DNA of 64,000 bases from Cryptomeria japonica (taxonomy: Eukaryota; Streptophyta; Pinopsida; Cupressales; Cupressaceae), in the NCBI RefSeq assembly GCF_030272615.1, contig NC_081406.1:261381386-261445385 (forward strand). The letters run 5' to 3'. Positions 13,326 through 25,799 of this stretch are shown in pieces. The notes beneath the pieces are model-generated. The model did not search any database and was not told the DNA's origin. It was given only the letters and a program-made list of their open reading frames with translations. Each line of letters begins with the position of its first letter. Position 1 is the stretch's first letter. A program made the translations under genes and the position numbers.

Positions 13326-14623
13326 TGTTCTACAAGTGTTGGGTCTTTGTAATGTATTGATTCAAGATAATTATGCAAAACTAGCTTTAAATTGATTTTT
13401 AAAAACCTTTTTGAAATGTTAATTATTTAGAACAAATAATATTACATTTAGTATTTAATTAAGATCTTATCAATCTCAAATTTAATCATTATTTACATCA
13501 CATTATTATCATTTCATTCTACACACTAACCCAACAAATAAAAAAAGTAACTCCCAAACATTTCTTTATTACAATGGAATTTGAGAAAATTAAAATGTTT
13601 AATAATAACAACAAATTACAATAGCAATGAACAATGATAAACCATCATGTGCATACTAATAGTAGATATTAACCAGAACCCCATATAACGCAATTGATTT
13701 GCAACCAAATGAAATGAAATTACAATGTAGATTCCAAGTGAGATTATCCTCAAACAAAAGAAGTAGCTAGCATCTTATAATCTTTGAAATGAAAGGGAAT
13801 TTTTTCTTTTGATCTTAAATATATTTATGAAATCAACACATTTAACTTTTAAAAAATATTAGATTTATATATAATTAGTAGGTGCTGATAAAATTCGGTA
13901 TGAGACATCATGGAGTGACATTTCTTCATTGGACAAATTAGAACAATTTTTTCTTTGATAAATAAGTATTAAATGAAATGGGTATAAATGAGGATATGAA
14001 TGAGAAGGTCAAACAAAGAAAATTTGACGATGAAGATAATGATGAATAACCTACATGCAATTTATCTTCAAAGAAGTAAGATCCAATTAATTAATTTCAT
14101 AGATACATTAAAAAAAAAAAGATTAATATTTAATAAACTCTAGTAATAAGTATAACTCCAAATCAAGATGAAATTAGTTAAGAATTATATACTTTGAATT
14201 ATAAATTGAATGAGTTAAATTATAAATTGAATGCATATTTATTTTTCAATATTATTTATTAGAATTCAAATATAATATATTACTTTAAATACACACAATT
14301 TAATCTTATATAATGATGAAAATCTCATATATTTAATTTAAATAAAATGTACACAAACTCTTATAGACAGGAGAAATCCATATCTTTACTTAACAAAATT
14401 CCAAAACTTTACTGCTGAACCCACACCTCTCAATCATCTTATTATCAATTAATTTACATGTTTAGATGCGTTTTCTACAATTGCCTATAAAAGTTAGGCG
14501 AATTTGCTTGTGGGAAACCGTTTTCCTCTTCTCATGTCACCTCACTTGTTTACTATTGAGTTAACCATATAAACAATAATAAAAAGGAGCGAAAATAGAA
14601 AATGCTCCATGAATACAATTGTA
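13326..14623. other. AT-rich DNA, 3' flank of the GRDP gene
   Basis: No coding or RNA motif recognised. The part nearest 14623 should hold the 3' UTR and polyadenylation region of the minus-strand gene, but I cannot place the site. Confidence 0.5.
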
Positions 14624-17600
14624 TTAGCCAATGGAGGAGCCTCTCTGGCCCTTATGTACAGGAATCCCACTGAGAGTCCTCCTTGTGGATTCCCCACCAC
14701 GGTTCCCTCCAAACTGATTTCCTCCGCCTGATTCCATTATATTCAATACATCAGTAGAGACTGCCTTCCTAATGGATTTGTTAGCAAATGGACTCACCAC
14801 ACCATCCATATATAACCAGCTTTTACTCGAATATACATGAACCTCTTCCTCTGAATTTAGTCTCGAAGGATTGGTATCCACAGGTGGAAGCCCTAAAACT
14901 TCCCTTGGATTCAAATACCAAAATGTTAGATCCCTTATTGATCGTGAATTTTGTATTACTACAGATCCCCAGTCCCTGTTTCCTGGTTTGGCTTCTTTCC
15001 TCCTCTTCCTGATAAAGAAGTTTTCTAGACTGTCGCCCTCACCCCCAAAGTCTGCGACTGTGCGAACTGTGGCGTTACAGAGGAGGAGAAGTAGAATTGC
15101 ATCTTCCTTCGCCTGAAATTCCATGGCAGAGACCTTCCAGTTAAAGAGAGCAGTGGCTTTTCCTTGTGGGCATTGCGCTGTGTATCGAACCAGAGTTACA
15201 AAGCCTTCTTCTTCGTCGTCCTTTGCCCCCGTTACTTGGTACTGCAGCTTTCGCCCATTCAACAATCTTGCCTGAAATAAGATAAAAAAATAATAATCAC
15301 TTTTGATTCTTTAACAATTTAAAAATAAATAAATTATTTTTTCATTGAAGCAAAATAATGTGTCAATCATGTTAACAGCATGAATTATTAACAAAATAAA
15401 AATATTTTTTATTAGTGCAAAACAATATATTAAATTTGTTTGTGCCTAATGTAGTTATAAAGTATATATAAAAGATTTATTATTAGTGCAAAACAATATA
15501 TTAAATGTGTTTGAGCCTAATGTAGTTATAAAATATCTATAAAAGATATAAGGCACGGTTGACCTGAGCAATATTTGATTTAGAAAGATTAAATTAAAAT
15601 AAAAACGTGGAAGATTTGCATACGAAGAAAAGTAAGATGACTCCTGTGATATTATAATTTTAAAAGGCATGGAACATTAAAAGAATAAAAAAGACGAGAG
15701 AAAAAAAAATGTGGTTGACAAGTTGAAATACATGCCAATTATTAGTTGATTAGGCATTAACTTAAAGCTGTACCCAAAACAGATTTTTCTTCATAATTTT
15801 TTAATATATTTTTAAAATGTTATAAAGTTAATGTTCAAAATAAATAACAATGCAATATATTATTAGTAGTTAACTCCAAAGTACAATCTGGCGGATGATC
15901 CAGTCCAACAGTTAAAGTACAAGAATGATAGAAGCAAAAAGAAGGTATCTTGAGTTCTAATCATAGATATGTTGAAACAAATGGCTTTGATGATGAGAAT
16001 TGCAGGTTTCTTACCGATTTTCCTTTGGGGGTGTTTTTGAGTGTAAATTCCAGATGCCGTTCCCACTCCAACTGTTGTATTGGCATCTGTATGGTGAAAA
16101 TCTCACCGCTCGAGAGTTCCCATGTCATCCTGTGGTTCTCTAGATCATCTGCTATGGGCGTTGCAGTGCCCACTACATTCCCTGCAGTTTTCAAAATTAT
16201 ATGAATTAATAATATTAGATTTTCATAATCGTTTGTAATTTATTGTGCTGATAATTTATTGTTTTTGGTTTTGATTATGTACATCATATTAAGTGATCTA
16301 TCATCAGAATTTTTAAGATTACATCGGAATAAAAGAATATATAAGAAAGAGGAGAAATGAATATGAAGAATCAACAGAAGGTAGAAAAGCAAACTACCTG
16401 GGGCGATGCCAATAGAACCTGCAACATATGTCCATGCTCCTTCGCAAACTTGTATCACCCTTTCATTCCAGTCCACTCCCACAGGGCGGTCACTGCGTCT
16501 TCTCCAAACGCCCCTTGCAACTCTGTTCAATTGCACGCCATATGTAGATTAGTTAATAAATGTCTAAACAACAGAAAAAAGTATGTGTCAGGAGAATGGC
16601 TGACTAACTTGCCTCATGCGTACAACGAAGCATTCTTTACCGGCATGGTTGAGCACGGTTCTCGAAATCCAACGGCCTTCCTGGGGTCGGTATCTGTTCA
16701 TCCGAAGAACGTAATCCGATACCATGGCACCCGTGTCGTCTGTTACACGATCTGGCACGCATTTCAGAAGATATGGAGCTTGAATTGGGGGAGTTATGGA
16801 TGCCACCAGTCTGAGACAAGAAGGTTCTGCATTAGAATTCTTTGGCACAGAATTTGATCTTATGGTAATGGACTTGTCTAGAGTCAGTGATGGGCTTTGC
16901 AGAATTTCATGCCACTGAAGAACAAGCTTTTTCAGACGCCTTGATTTTCTCAGAGGACCAAAGCAAGTGTTGATATATGATCGGAGATCGAGCTTTAGGC
17001 CTCTGGTATTCGCTTCACATTGCAAAACCCATGGTTTATGCCAGCTGGTGTCTGAGCATAGCTTGGCCAATGGTTTTTCTGACCTCAATTCTTTGTAGGA
17101 ATCAATTGCCTTGAGCCGCAGGAATAAGTTTCTGAACTCCTCCCTTGTGTCAGCCCTTCCTATGCCTTTAATAAGAATACAGACCTGCTCATTAACAAAC
17201 AAAAAAATACTCCATCACCACAATAACAAGAAGAGAGATAAGAAGGTTTCTTAGTATTGAATTTGAGGTAGAGATGTGAAGTAAAATTTGTGTGCATATG
17301 ATGTTTTTATTGAAATTTATTTACCTCCATGACATATCTGGGCTCCAAAGTCTTGTACTTCCCATTAACATCAATGTCCTGATATTCCCAGTATATGGGC
17401 TTTGGGGTGTTAAATCCTTCCAAAGCCTTGGGAATTGAAAGTGGTTTGGACTGGATGGAATCGAACGTTGCACCTGCTGTCTCATAAGGCTTTCCAAAAG
17501 TATCCTCCCATAGTCTTGCTGTTTCATGGAGATCCTCCTCTGACACAGCATTGGGTCCTCTGTCTATGGCTGCTCCTCCGTATATTCCATCTAGCCATTC

Positions 17601-18988
17601 AACGTCCTTGGCATATGCCACTGGATAACTCTGTATATACCCAAAAGAGGATCAGAGCAATATTATGCATTGAATGTGCAAAATTCAGGTGTATTGAAAT
17701 TGTTGGTACTGATACAAAACCATAAAGTTTGGGGAATTTTATATGTTTTTGGAAGTGGGTTATACCTGGTGTGTAGTCCACATGAGAAGGATGTCCACAG
17801 TGGGGATACAAGAAAAAGCTCCTCTGTGTTTATTGACCAAATGCAGAAAGCATTTGTAACGTTCTTTGGCAGCTACCAGGAACTGATTTTCCCACAAAAA
17901 TGGCTGAAAGACCTGCCATTTGCCAACCAGGTTAGAACCAGCACTACTTTTTACTAAAAAGCTTACATGAAATCATCTCTCGTTTCAGTTAGCTACCTGT
18001 TGATAAAATGAGCACTGATTAGAGATGGCAGCAACGAGGTCAAAGCCATCTTTCTCAAGCTTGCTCTCCGTATTAGGCATAGGATACACCATACCTGGCC
18101 GTTGTTTTACCCGCAGATCAAAAGTTTCTGAAGGAAATCTCTGACTCCATATTTTCTTGCATCTTGACATAGCTTCGACCTCGCTTTTGGGCTCTAGAAG
18201 AAGAGGCTTATCAATGATTTTGGAAAAGTGTGAAGTGCAATATTGTTGATATGCATCCTGCAAAATTCAAGTTGCACTGTAATTATCTTTGGCCGTGCAG
18301 TATTGGAGAATGGAGGATTTTATATTAGCAATTCGATACATTCACACAAATCTTTAGACAAAAACTTCTTCTATTAAAAATCATATAGTGAAGAAAAAAT
18401 CAAATTTACAAACCCACTGTAGACTATTTGAAAGAACAATCTCATGAAATTATTGTGCATAGCATCTGGTATAAACGAATTTATTTCGAAAGTAACAAAC
18501 CGGATTCAAACAGTGACAGTGCCAAACCCATTGAACATCCAAGGGTGGCAGCAGGGTCTGAGATTGTCGTAATTCTGCTGCTAAAGGCATCCAAACCTGT
18601 TTGTACCTACACAATTATCAACCCAAACACAAATTTATCAATCAATGATATCAAATTTTCAGAATTAGATTTGTCTAAAAAAATTTAGATCAACGTGTCA
18701 AATCATACAAAGAAAAACAATATATATAATCTTTCATGGACCATAAAAAAACTCCATGCTATATTTATCATATACAAACCGTCGGATGGCCTCGTTTAAC
18801 AGGGGACCATGATGAAGCCAAGGCATATTCCTCACACTGCTCAGAAGCTGAAGCTGCTTTTTAGCAGCACGAATTAAATCTACGCTAATAACTATGCATT
18901 TGGCAGCTTCGATTTCATTTTCTGCAGTAGTAACACTCCGAGACGAAGCCGCATCAAAACTATCAACATGTCGAAACTCAGACACCAT
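14624..18988 (-). CDS. Glycine-rich domain-containing protein (GRDP, DUF1399 family), nine exons
   Basis: Exons on the minus strand: 18988-18780, 18606-18501, 18257-17997, 17912-17766, 17630-17325, 17184-16613, 16522-16398, 16181-16015 and 15271-14624. They join without a stop into 846 codons, near the ~800-residue family size. DUF1399 blocks are visible: ISVDLIRAAKKQL (residues ~34-46), DVQWVWHCHCLNP (~93-105), and IPTVDILLMWTTHQSYPVAY spanning exons 4-5 (~237). A mid-region resembling the family's C2-like part contains SYINTCFGPLRKS. The C-terminal half contains AWTYVAGSIG, RKLQYQV, FVTLVRYTA and RDWGSVV. The glycine-rich tail is very short (SGGGNQFGGNRGGES). Arabidopsis relatives are linked to abiotic-stress and growth responses; the biochemical role is unknown. 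Seven introns are GT-AG; intron 6 is GC-AG. The start is the first ATG ahead of the conserved N-terminal block. It appears intact. Confidence 0.88.
15411..15552. repeat. 71-bp tandem duplication in intron 8
   Basis: Two adjacent copies beginning ATTAGTGCAAAACAATATAT at 15411 and 15482 differ by only a few substitutions. They lie within the 743-bp last intron of the GRDP gene and explain part of its greater length. Confidence 0.85.
16523..16612 (-). other. GC-AG intron (intron 6 of the GRDP gene)
   Basis: The donor reads ATGAG|GCAAGT and the acceptor GAACAG|AGTTGC. The alternative GT four bases downstream puts exon 7 out of frame, giving a stop within about 11 codons. The GC donor joins ...VVRM-R-VARGVW... 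in frame and matches the family. AG|GCAAGT is the classic consensus for GC-AG introns. Confidence 0.8.
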
Positions 18989-18999
18989 TACGCCACAAT

Positions 19000-20050
19000 T
19001 CTGTATCGTTTGCAGAAAAAAGAAAAACCCTTAAGCCCTGCTAAAAAGTTTCTGGGTGTTTTTCCAACATGAACATCAATCTACACAGCAGCAGTCCTCT
19101 TAATTGATGCTCTTCCTTCTCGTGACATACAGCCAAAAATTTCAGTTGAAATCATCCAATACTTGTGTGGCCATGATAGAATACTCGCATCAAGTGTGAA
19201 TCTTGTTGGCTTTGTCTCTTTACAATCACGAGACTCTTAAATAAGATAATATCCCAGCCGCCTCTTAATCACCATTTTTTAAAGAAAAAGAGCCCCAAAT
19301 TTCAGTTAAAGTCCGCGCTCAAAAACTAATTAAATCTACAGTTGGAAGAATCTTTTGCAGGTGGGAGATGGAGTGGAGGATATATCTCAGTGGTTGTCAG
19401 TCTTTACTGCAATTCCGTGTAATGTAGGCAATCTGAGCCCCCCCAACATAAATGAAAATATACCTCTTATAATTATTGAAAAGCCCCTCTTGTTATGTAC
19501 CAGACATATTTGATCTGTCGCGATGTCTGTTTCCTTCAAATCAGGGAAGAAATGAAATAATGACATTATACAATCAAAAGTGTGGCATCACCCCTCTTAA
19601 GGGGTCGGATCAATATACCTCCAAATTAGGAACCAGCGACACTATCTTTAATTTTGACACGCTGTCTTGCTTTAACGGGACACGTGTTGCAGCTTTAGTC
19701 TCCACCGTTCATCATGCGCCACGTTTGCTAAAGTTTGGTTCCTCTACATGACGTCGGATTGAAGTCACGGTTTTCTTTAGACTTTTACAAAACACGTGTC
19801 GAATAACCACTGGCTACAACTGTCCCTATAAACGAAGAAAAATGAGTCTCAAGTACCACATTTTTTGACTGGATTTGCGTCATTTTAGGCATTTCTGTAA
19901 TTTCCTCTTCTGGGCTATAATACGGGACGGTAGAGATGCGCTCCAAGCTCTCTGGAACTTGGTCCAAGATGTCTGGAACAGATCTGCGCCTTACACGTCC
20001 GGCTAATGGAACTCCTGTAGTGAACGCTAGATTATATATATTTTATTAGC
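19000..20050 (-). promoter_or_regulatory. Upstream region of the GRDP gene with clustered ACGT motifs
   Basis: Within about 0.7-0.8 kb upstream of the start codon lie GACACGTGTTG (near 19680), TGACGTCGG (near 19750) and ACACGTGTCG (near 19792). These are ACGT-core G-box/ABRE-like or C-box-like sites bound by plant bZIP/bHLH factors. This would fit stress or ABA responsiveness, but no experiment or TATA position supports it. No other gene is recognised between 19.0 and 20.05 kb. Confidence 0.35.
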
Positions 20051-22559
20051 TGTTGACACTTGCCGCTATGGTCATATGGGAGCCCCCAATTATAACAATA
20101 CCTAACAGGCATGATCTTTGATAAAGTCGTTGAGAAAAATTGGCCAGAAATTAGAGGGGATAGATTCATGGTATTAGTACCCACGCGCCCATCAGCTAAT
20201 CCATGTGACCGAATTGATTGAAATTGAGGACCTACTCACGATACGTGTGTTATATAAATCGCTCTCAATGTTGGCATGGATTTGTACATATCTCAAACTT
20301 GTTCTTTTTAAAGGTCTTCCCATGATAGGCTACATTTAAAAATATATTTTAAAAATTCTTTACACATTAAATCATTCATTGTTTCATATTAAATGTCTCT
20401 ATAATTTTGATTGGTGCTATGTGTACATTTTGCTGCTGATCATATATTTTGCTTTGTTTATTGCTCTATGTTTAGTTGGGTATTTATATAGTTCTTATTG
20501 ACTTTGCAATTGATCATCCTGATAAGAAAATTAGGTTTAAGATGATAGAAAAGTATTCAAAGCATTAAACACTGGCAACAAAAATCTCTATAATAAGAAA
20601 AAAAAAAAAAAAAAAATTTATCATATGACAATGCCATCATTTATTAAAGAGGGTATAGAGGTGTACACACTCCATTCAATTACTAGCCTCACAAACAGTA
20701 TGGTCAAATAGATTATCATATAGTGAGACCATCTAGTCTTATTGATGTGACCTCACTTGTTCTATAGTTGCTATTATTTATGCTTTGGAGGACCCTGTGA
20801 TCCATAGGGTGTAGATGTTGTCACCTTATATTGGGAGCTTATGTGATGATTGAGCAGTACAGGTAAAAAATCACATAATATGGTAATAATTATGTATATG
20901 GTTTGTTTGGTGACAATAGAATAATTTAATATAATTTTTATACTTAAAATCTTAATATGTAAATTAGTTTTTAATCAAATAAATGAATTAAAAATATTTA
21001 TTTATTATATATTTCAATACCTAGACACATAAAGTGGTATGTCATCTACCATTCATATGAACAATTTTCCAGTCTCATGTATGTCAGAAATATATTTTTA
21101 ATATATCACAATTAATTAGTACTTTTTTATATATAGAATGATATTGAGTATTTATTGATATATTTTTTGTTGACTAGGTGTGGATTACACCATCATCCAG
21201 CATGTCTATTAATAGTATTAACTATGATATTGGATTTACTAAGGTGCATTATCTAGCACATTTTACAAAATTATTCTATATTTATTGTATATGTACTTGA
21301 TTTTTTTAGTTAAATCTATTACTATTTGGTTGCCTGAGGAGTTCAATTGTCACACCTCTTGGTATATCGAACAAGATAGATGTGTCCATGTTGATGTCTC
21401 ATCATTGATGTCTCTAATATAGATTTAATTATATATGTATACAATCGATTATTATTATTTTTCCTAAATTGATATCATTAGGTATTTGTAATTAATTAAT
21501 TTACACTACTTCTATTGTGTTATAGATTGATATGAGAACCTCAGTTTGAGAACACATGGAGAACACATCATTCTTGGTGATGCTAAGTGTAAGAATCAAG
21601 AACAACTAGATTATCATATGTTGTCTGTTTATTATGTTTATGTTATTTTAAAATACTATTTTTTTTGCCATAAAATTCAAAACACTTTTTAATTTTATGA
21701 ATTGTATAAAAAATTGAGCTACAATATAGCGAGGAGTCTAGGAGATCAAAAAATATAAGGTCTAAACTAATTCAAATATTCAAGGTTCACATGCTAGTCA
21801 ATAAAAGAGAGGTTGAATGTTTGTATCATAGTCTTTCTACATAAGAGAAGATGTTTTGTATGCTTATATGGTACATTCAAAATAATTTATATAAAATGAC
21901 GATATTGTGTAAAGACAATGTTCCCCTCATGACATTGTATGACATTATGTACACCACACCACCTTATTAAGATGAATATATAAATAATTTATACATATTT
22001 ATAGTTTTAATAGTTTTAATAGTTTGAATAATGCTCAATGCAAAAAATGATCATGAATGATTTTTTTATATATAATGTTAACATATGTATGAAGAATAAA
22101 AGTAATTAAATTTTATTAATCTTTATCACATCTTACATCAGTTATCAATTTAGCTCTTATGTTATGTATGGAAGTTTATTAATACATGTGATGAATTCGT
22201 ATCTCCCTCTCTAGCTATTGTTAGCATAAAAGAATATTTACCTAATTAATTATTTAATTCCTTAGGTCTCTTTTCACACTAGCTACTTAATTTAGGTCAC
22301 GTATTTTTGTTTCTAGTCATAGGATTGAGATACCTTTCATGATCTATTTCTATCCCCACCTAAGATTTCATCTAGGGTTGCTTTTTTCTTCTTATGTTTT
22401 CCTTTTATAAGGATACATTATTGTATCATCCATCAAGATGGTTGCAAATTGATAATAATTCATACTTTGTGGATCAATTTTCTTTGACCTTCATAGAAAT
22501 TCCTTTCTTTTGTAATAGGCACTTGATTCTAAGTGATCTTTTTTTTCCCTTTTTTCAAT
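20051..22559. other. AT-rich DNA, no gene seen
   Basis: About 2.5 kb of AT-rich sequence with a poly(A) tract near 20600 and no recognisable protein, RNA gene or element end. Short open frames lack family motifs. Confidence 0.55.
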
Positions 22560-23300
22560 TTAGAATAGTTCTTGCCCATGATCATTGTCCTCAGTTTTGT
22601 CTCCTTTGGTGGTACATACGATAGTCTTTATAACAAGGAAATAGAGAACATGGAGTGGACTGTTATTGGCAAAGAAGAATTTGCCAATGACATCATCCAC
22701 CTCATCCTTATTTTACACATTGACTAACACTAGTATCATGTTTGCAACATCACTATTAATAGTCATTCTACATATCCCCTCAAGCTATACTATCTACACA
22801 ACCCCACAATCTATTTTTTTACAATTCTAGTACTAATAAGAGTAATATCCCTTAGTGATAGAATACAAGTTGTAAGTTTTTTCATCCACAAAACCCCACA
22901 ATATATTTATTTCAATGTTTTGTCTACATGATAATTGGCCACATACCTTCACACTTATACTCTATATGTGAAGGACGTCCATATTAACTCTTATAATGAT
23001 GTCTTTGAATTGAAGTTGACAAAATAAAATCTCCACAACTTAGCACCCCCCATTTCCTTAGCTTTTTCTTGAGTTTGGTCACAAACTTTCTTAAAATGAA
23101 CTTATCGTTCGAAGAGACTCTTAACAAATTCTTCTAATAACTTGCAAGAGCAATTGAAATGTCCAATCCTAATAAACCCAATTGTTTCACACCTTGTTGA
23201 ACCCTCCCCTCCTCTCCCCACATACTTAAAGTCTCAAATTCAAGATCCATAGGCCTTGTTGACCTGTTCGTCACTTATGCTTTGAGAACTCATAGTGACA
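22560..23300 (-). pseudogene. hAT transposase fragment, N-terminal part
   Basis: Nucleotide-level similarity to the N-terminal half of the hAT element at 5.46-8.86 kb, in the same orientation. The stretch near 22650-22715 (ATTGGCAAAGAAGAATTTGC, followed by CAATGACATCATCCACCTCATCC) matches 7463-7510. The region near 23260-23300, around the antisense of the N-terminal acidic start, matches about 8130-8170. The intervening DNA has drifted and no frame survives. Element ends were not located. Confidence 0.55.
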
Positions 23301-25780
23301 CTATAAGAATCAAAATTTATGGTTTAAAATTTAAATCATACATGTCATTATATGCAAGCTTAAGACAAGTATTTTATTTTTTTGTTTCTTACTTTCACAT
23401 GAAGCATAGAAGCAATAGATAAATAAAATAAGAATCTATGTTCAACCTTCATCAAAGAAGAATTTCACTTTTACCTTTCTTACTTTTGGTCACACAAAGT
23501 GTAAGTGTAGAAACAAAGGATACACAAAAAATGAAATCCTAATTTGACTAATATTAATCAATTATTTATACAAGTTTACAAATTAAATATTTATAAACAA
23601 TTTAATAAATAACTTTAGAAACTTAAACTATTACTATTATAAATATAAAATTGATACTTAAGCCCCTAAAAGTTGTTTAGGGTTGTCTAAATTTTATTTT
23701 TAGTAAATCAACATTCCACAAACCTAAAAAAAATATTTTATAACCATAGATGATTCAATGAACAATTTATTATATATCTAAATTGAAAACAAAACAAAAA
23801 TAACTCACATAACCATAAATTTCATAATTAACCATTTACAAATGGACATTTTGAATAAAAAATTAAAATCCCAAAAAATGAAGGGATATGGGATATTTTG
23901 AAGGCTTGCAAGCTACTAGCTTGATGAATGTGTTGAAACTTAAAACATGTGACACTTGTTCTTCATCTTGCTAATGCTCTCACTCTTATCATGCAATTGT
24001 TGCACTTGCACCCTTGCTCATTTCTTCCAAGCTTTGATAGTGATTTGAAAATTGAACATTTGACATGTGTTCTCCCTCTTGTTGGTCCCTCTTGCAAATA
24101 TTCTCTCTTTTTATGTAGTTGTTACACTTGTAGCCTTTCTCAATGCTTCCAAGCTTTGATAATAATTTGGATTGAGGGTGTGAGGTGTATTCATAGGTTT
24201 TTTTAAAAGTGTTCAGAGTATGTATGGGACTCATAAACTACTAAAGTTAAAGTTGGAGGAATGAACATCAAAAGAATGGGATTATTTTTAATTATTTTTG
24301 GAGCTGTTTGGTGCAAGGGATAGCCAACCATCTCAAAGACTTTTGGGAGATTTTGAAAAGATTCCTTGAAGCCTTGAAAACATCTCAACATTCCTTGAAT
24401 GTCCCCAACAAGGAGAGATGCTTCAACAAGTCCCCTCTGAGGAAGATACCATGAGGTCATCTCTTGGTGGTGGTGTTTGGGAGATGGAGGAAGGGCATCT
24501 CCTAACTACCTAAGTCTCTACCTGACACCTCATTTTTTTTTAATGGCATTTTTTCAAGGTAGACATATCTACGTGAAACACTACTTTCATCTCATCTCCA
24601 TATCATTAGGGAGTTTGTCAACACTGCTTATCGAATATCTCATAGATCAAAGGAAAATGACAATGTGTTCCTCGTTAGAATATCGGATGTATGTCACCAA
24701 CTATTATGATGTCTTGATTGTATTTCTCATCTATTTAAAACATCCATGTGTTGGAAATTATACATATATTGGAATAAAAGATTGGTCGTTGTAGCTCTTC
24801 CACTAACACTACTTTGTTGGTCTTAATGTAGAATGTAAACAGTTATATATGATTATATAATGAATATCTATACATACCAATAATTAAAATTTCTTACATT
24901 ATTTAATATCTAATTTTTAATTCTTATCATTTTCCAAATCCCTTGGATCTTCCCTTCTGTCATTTAAGTTCTTGAAACCTACAACAATGAAAAACTATTG
25001 TCTTCAACATTCAAAAAATCAACAAAAAGCCAACCTCCTTCAATCAAGAATTTATATTTCCCCTCCAAATGTAGCGCCAAGATCTAAAAGATTCAAATGA
25101 ATTAACAAATTAATTCCTCTAGAATTCCTATTAATGTAACACCATCCTTCAAGAAATCAACACAAAGCTAACCTCCTCTTTTCTTCTCCTCCAAATGTGG
25201 CACCAAAATCTAAAAGATCTATGGATGGAATCAAAGAGTAATTTCTGCAAAGGAACTCACTCCAAATGTGGTAACTCATTTTCAAGAACTTCAAGCAAAG
25301 GATCTTGCATGCTTTCTTTAATTGTGGTGGCCAGGTAAGAGTTACTTTCGAAGAGCTGGTTTTGGTTCATACATATCTTATTTCTAAGAAAATTTCTATT
25401 CACATTGATTCAGTTACTTGTAGAGAAAATTAGTAAACCGATTGATCAAAAACACAATCTACAAGAGTTGAACTACAAAATTCTGGAGCCAAAAAAGATT
25501 AAACATAAGAGATTATTAAGATCTGTAAAGGAGCTTTAGATCTGAGTGTCGATAGCATCATCCTTCATTACGCCAATAACACTCTCTTTGGGGCATTGGC
25601 ATCCAGGAGTTTTTGTTGAAACAGTCAGCATTTAGACCTGTGACGTGTGCATTGGTGAAGTCATTTCTGAAGGTAAATGGGTGTCATTGTTTTAAAATCA
25701 CTTCAAAGTATCAGTTTCTATGATGTTGGGTATAAAAGTATCCAGTGTCTGTTGCAGTATACAAAATAATATCATTATCA
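23301..25780. other. AT-rich DNA with short degenerate tandem duplications
   Basis: No gene recognised. Two local duplications are visible. One has a ~110-bp period at about 23985-24185 (CTTCCAAGCTTTGATA repeated). The other has a ~130-bp period at about 25010-25220 (TCCAAATGT.G..CCAA.ATCTAAAAGAT repeated). These could be eroded subterminal repeats of DNA transposons. Confidence 0.5.
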
Positions 25781-25799
25781 AGTGCTACTACTATTGAAT

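Noticed and set aside
16357-16857. 166-residue plus-strand frame over the GRDP gene
   Set aside because: Antisense shadow of exons 6-7; the minus-strand reading matches a known family with splice sites.
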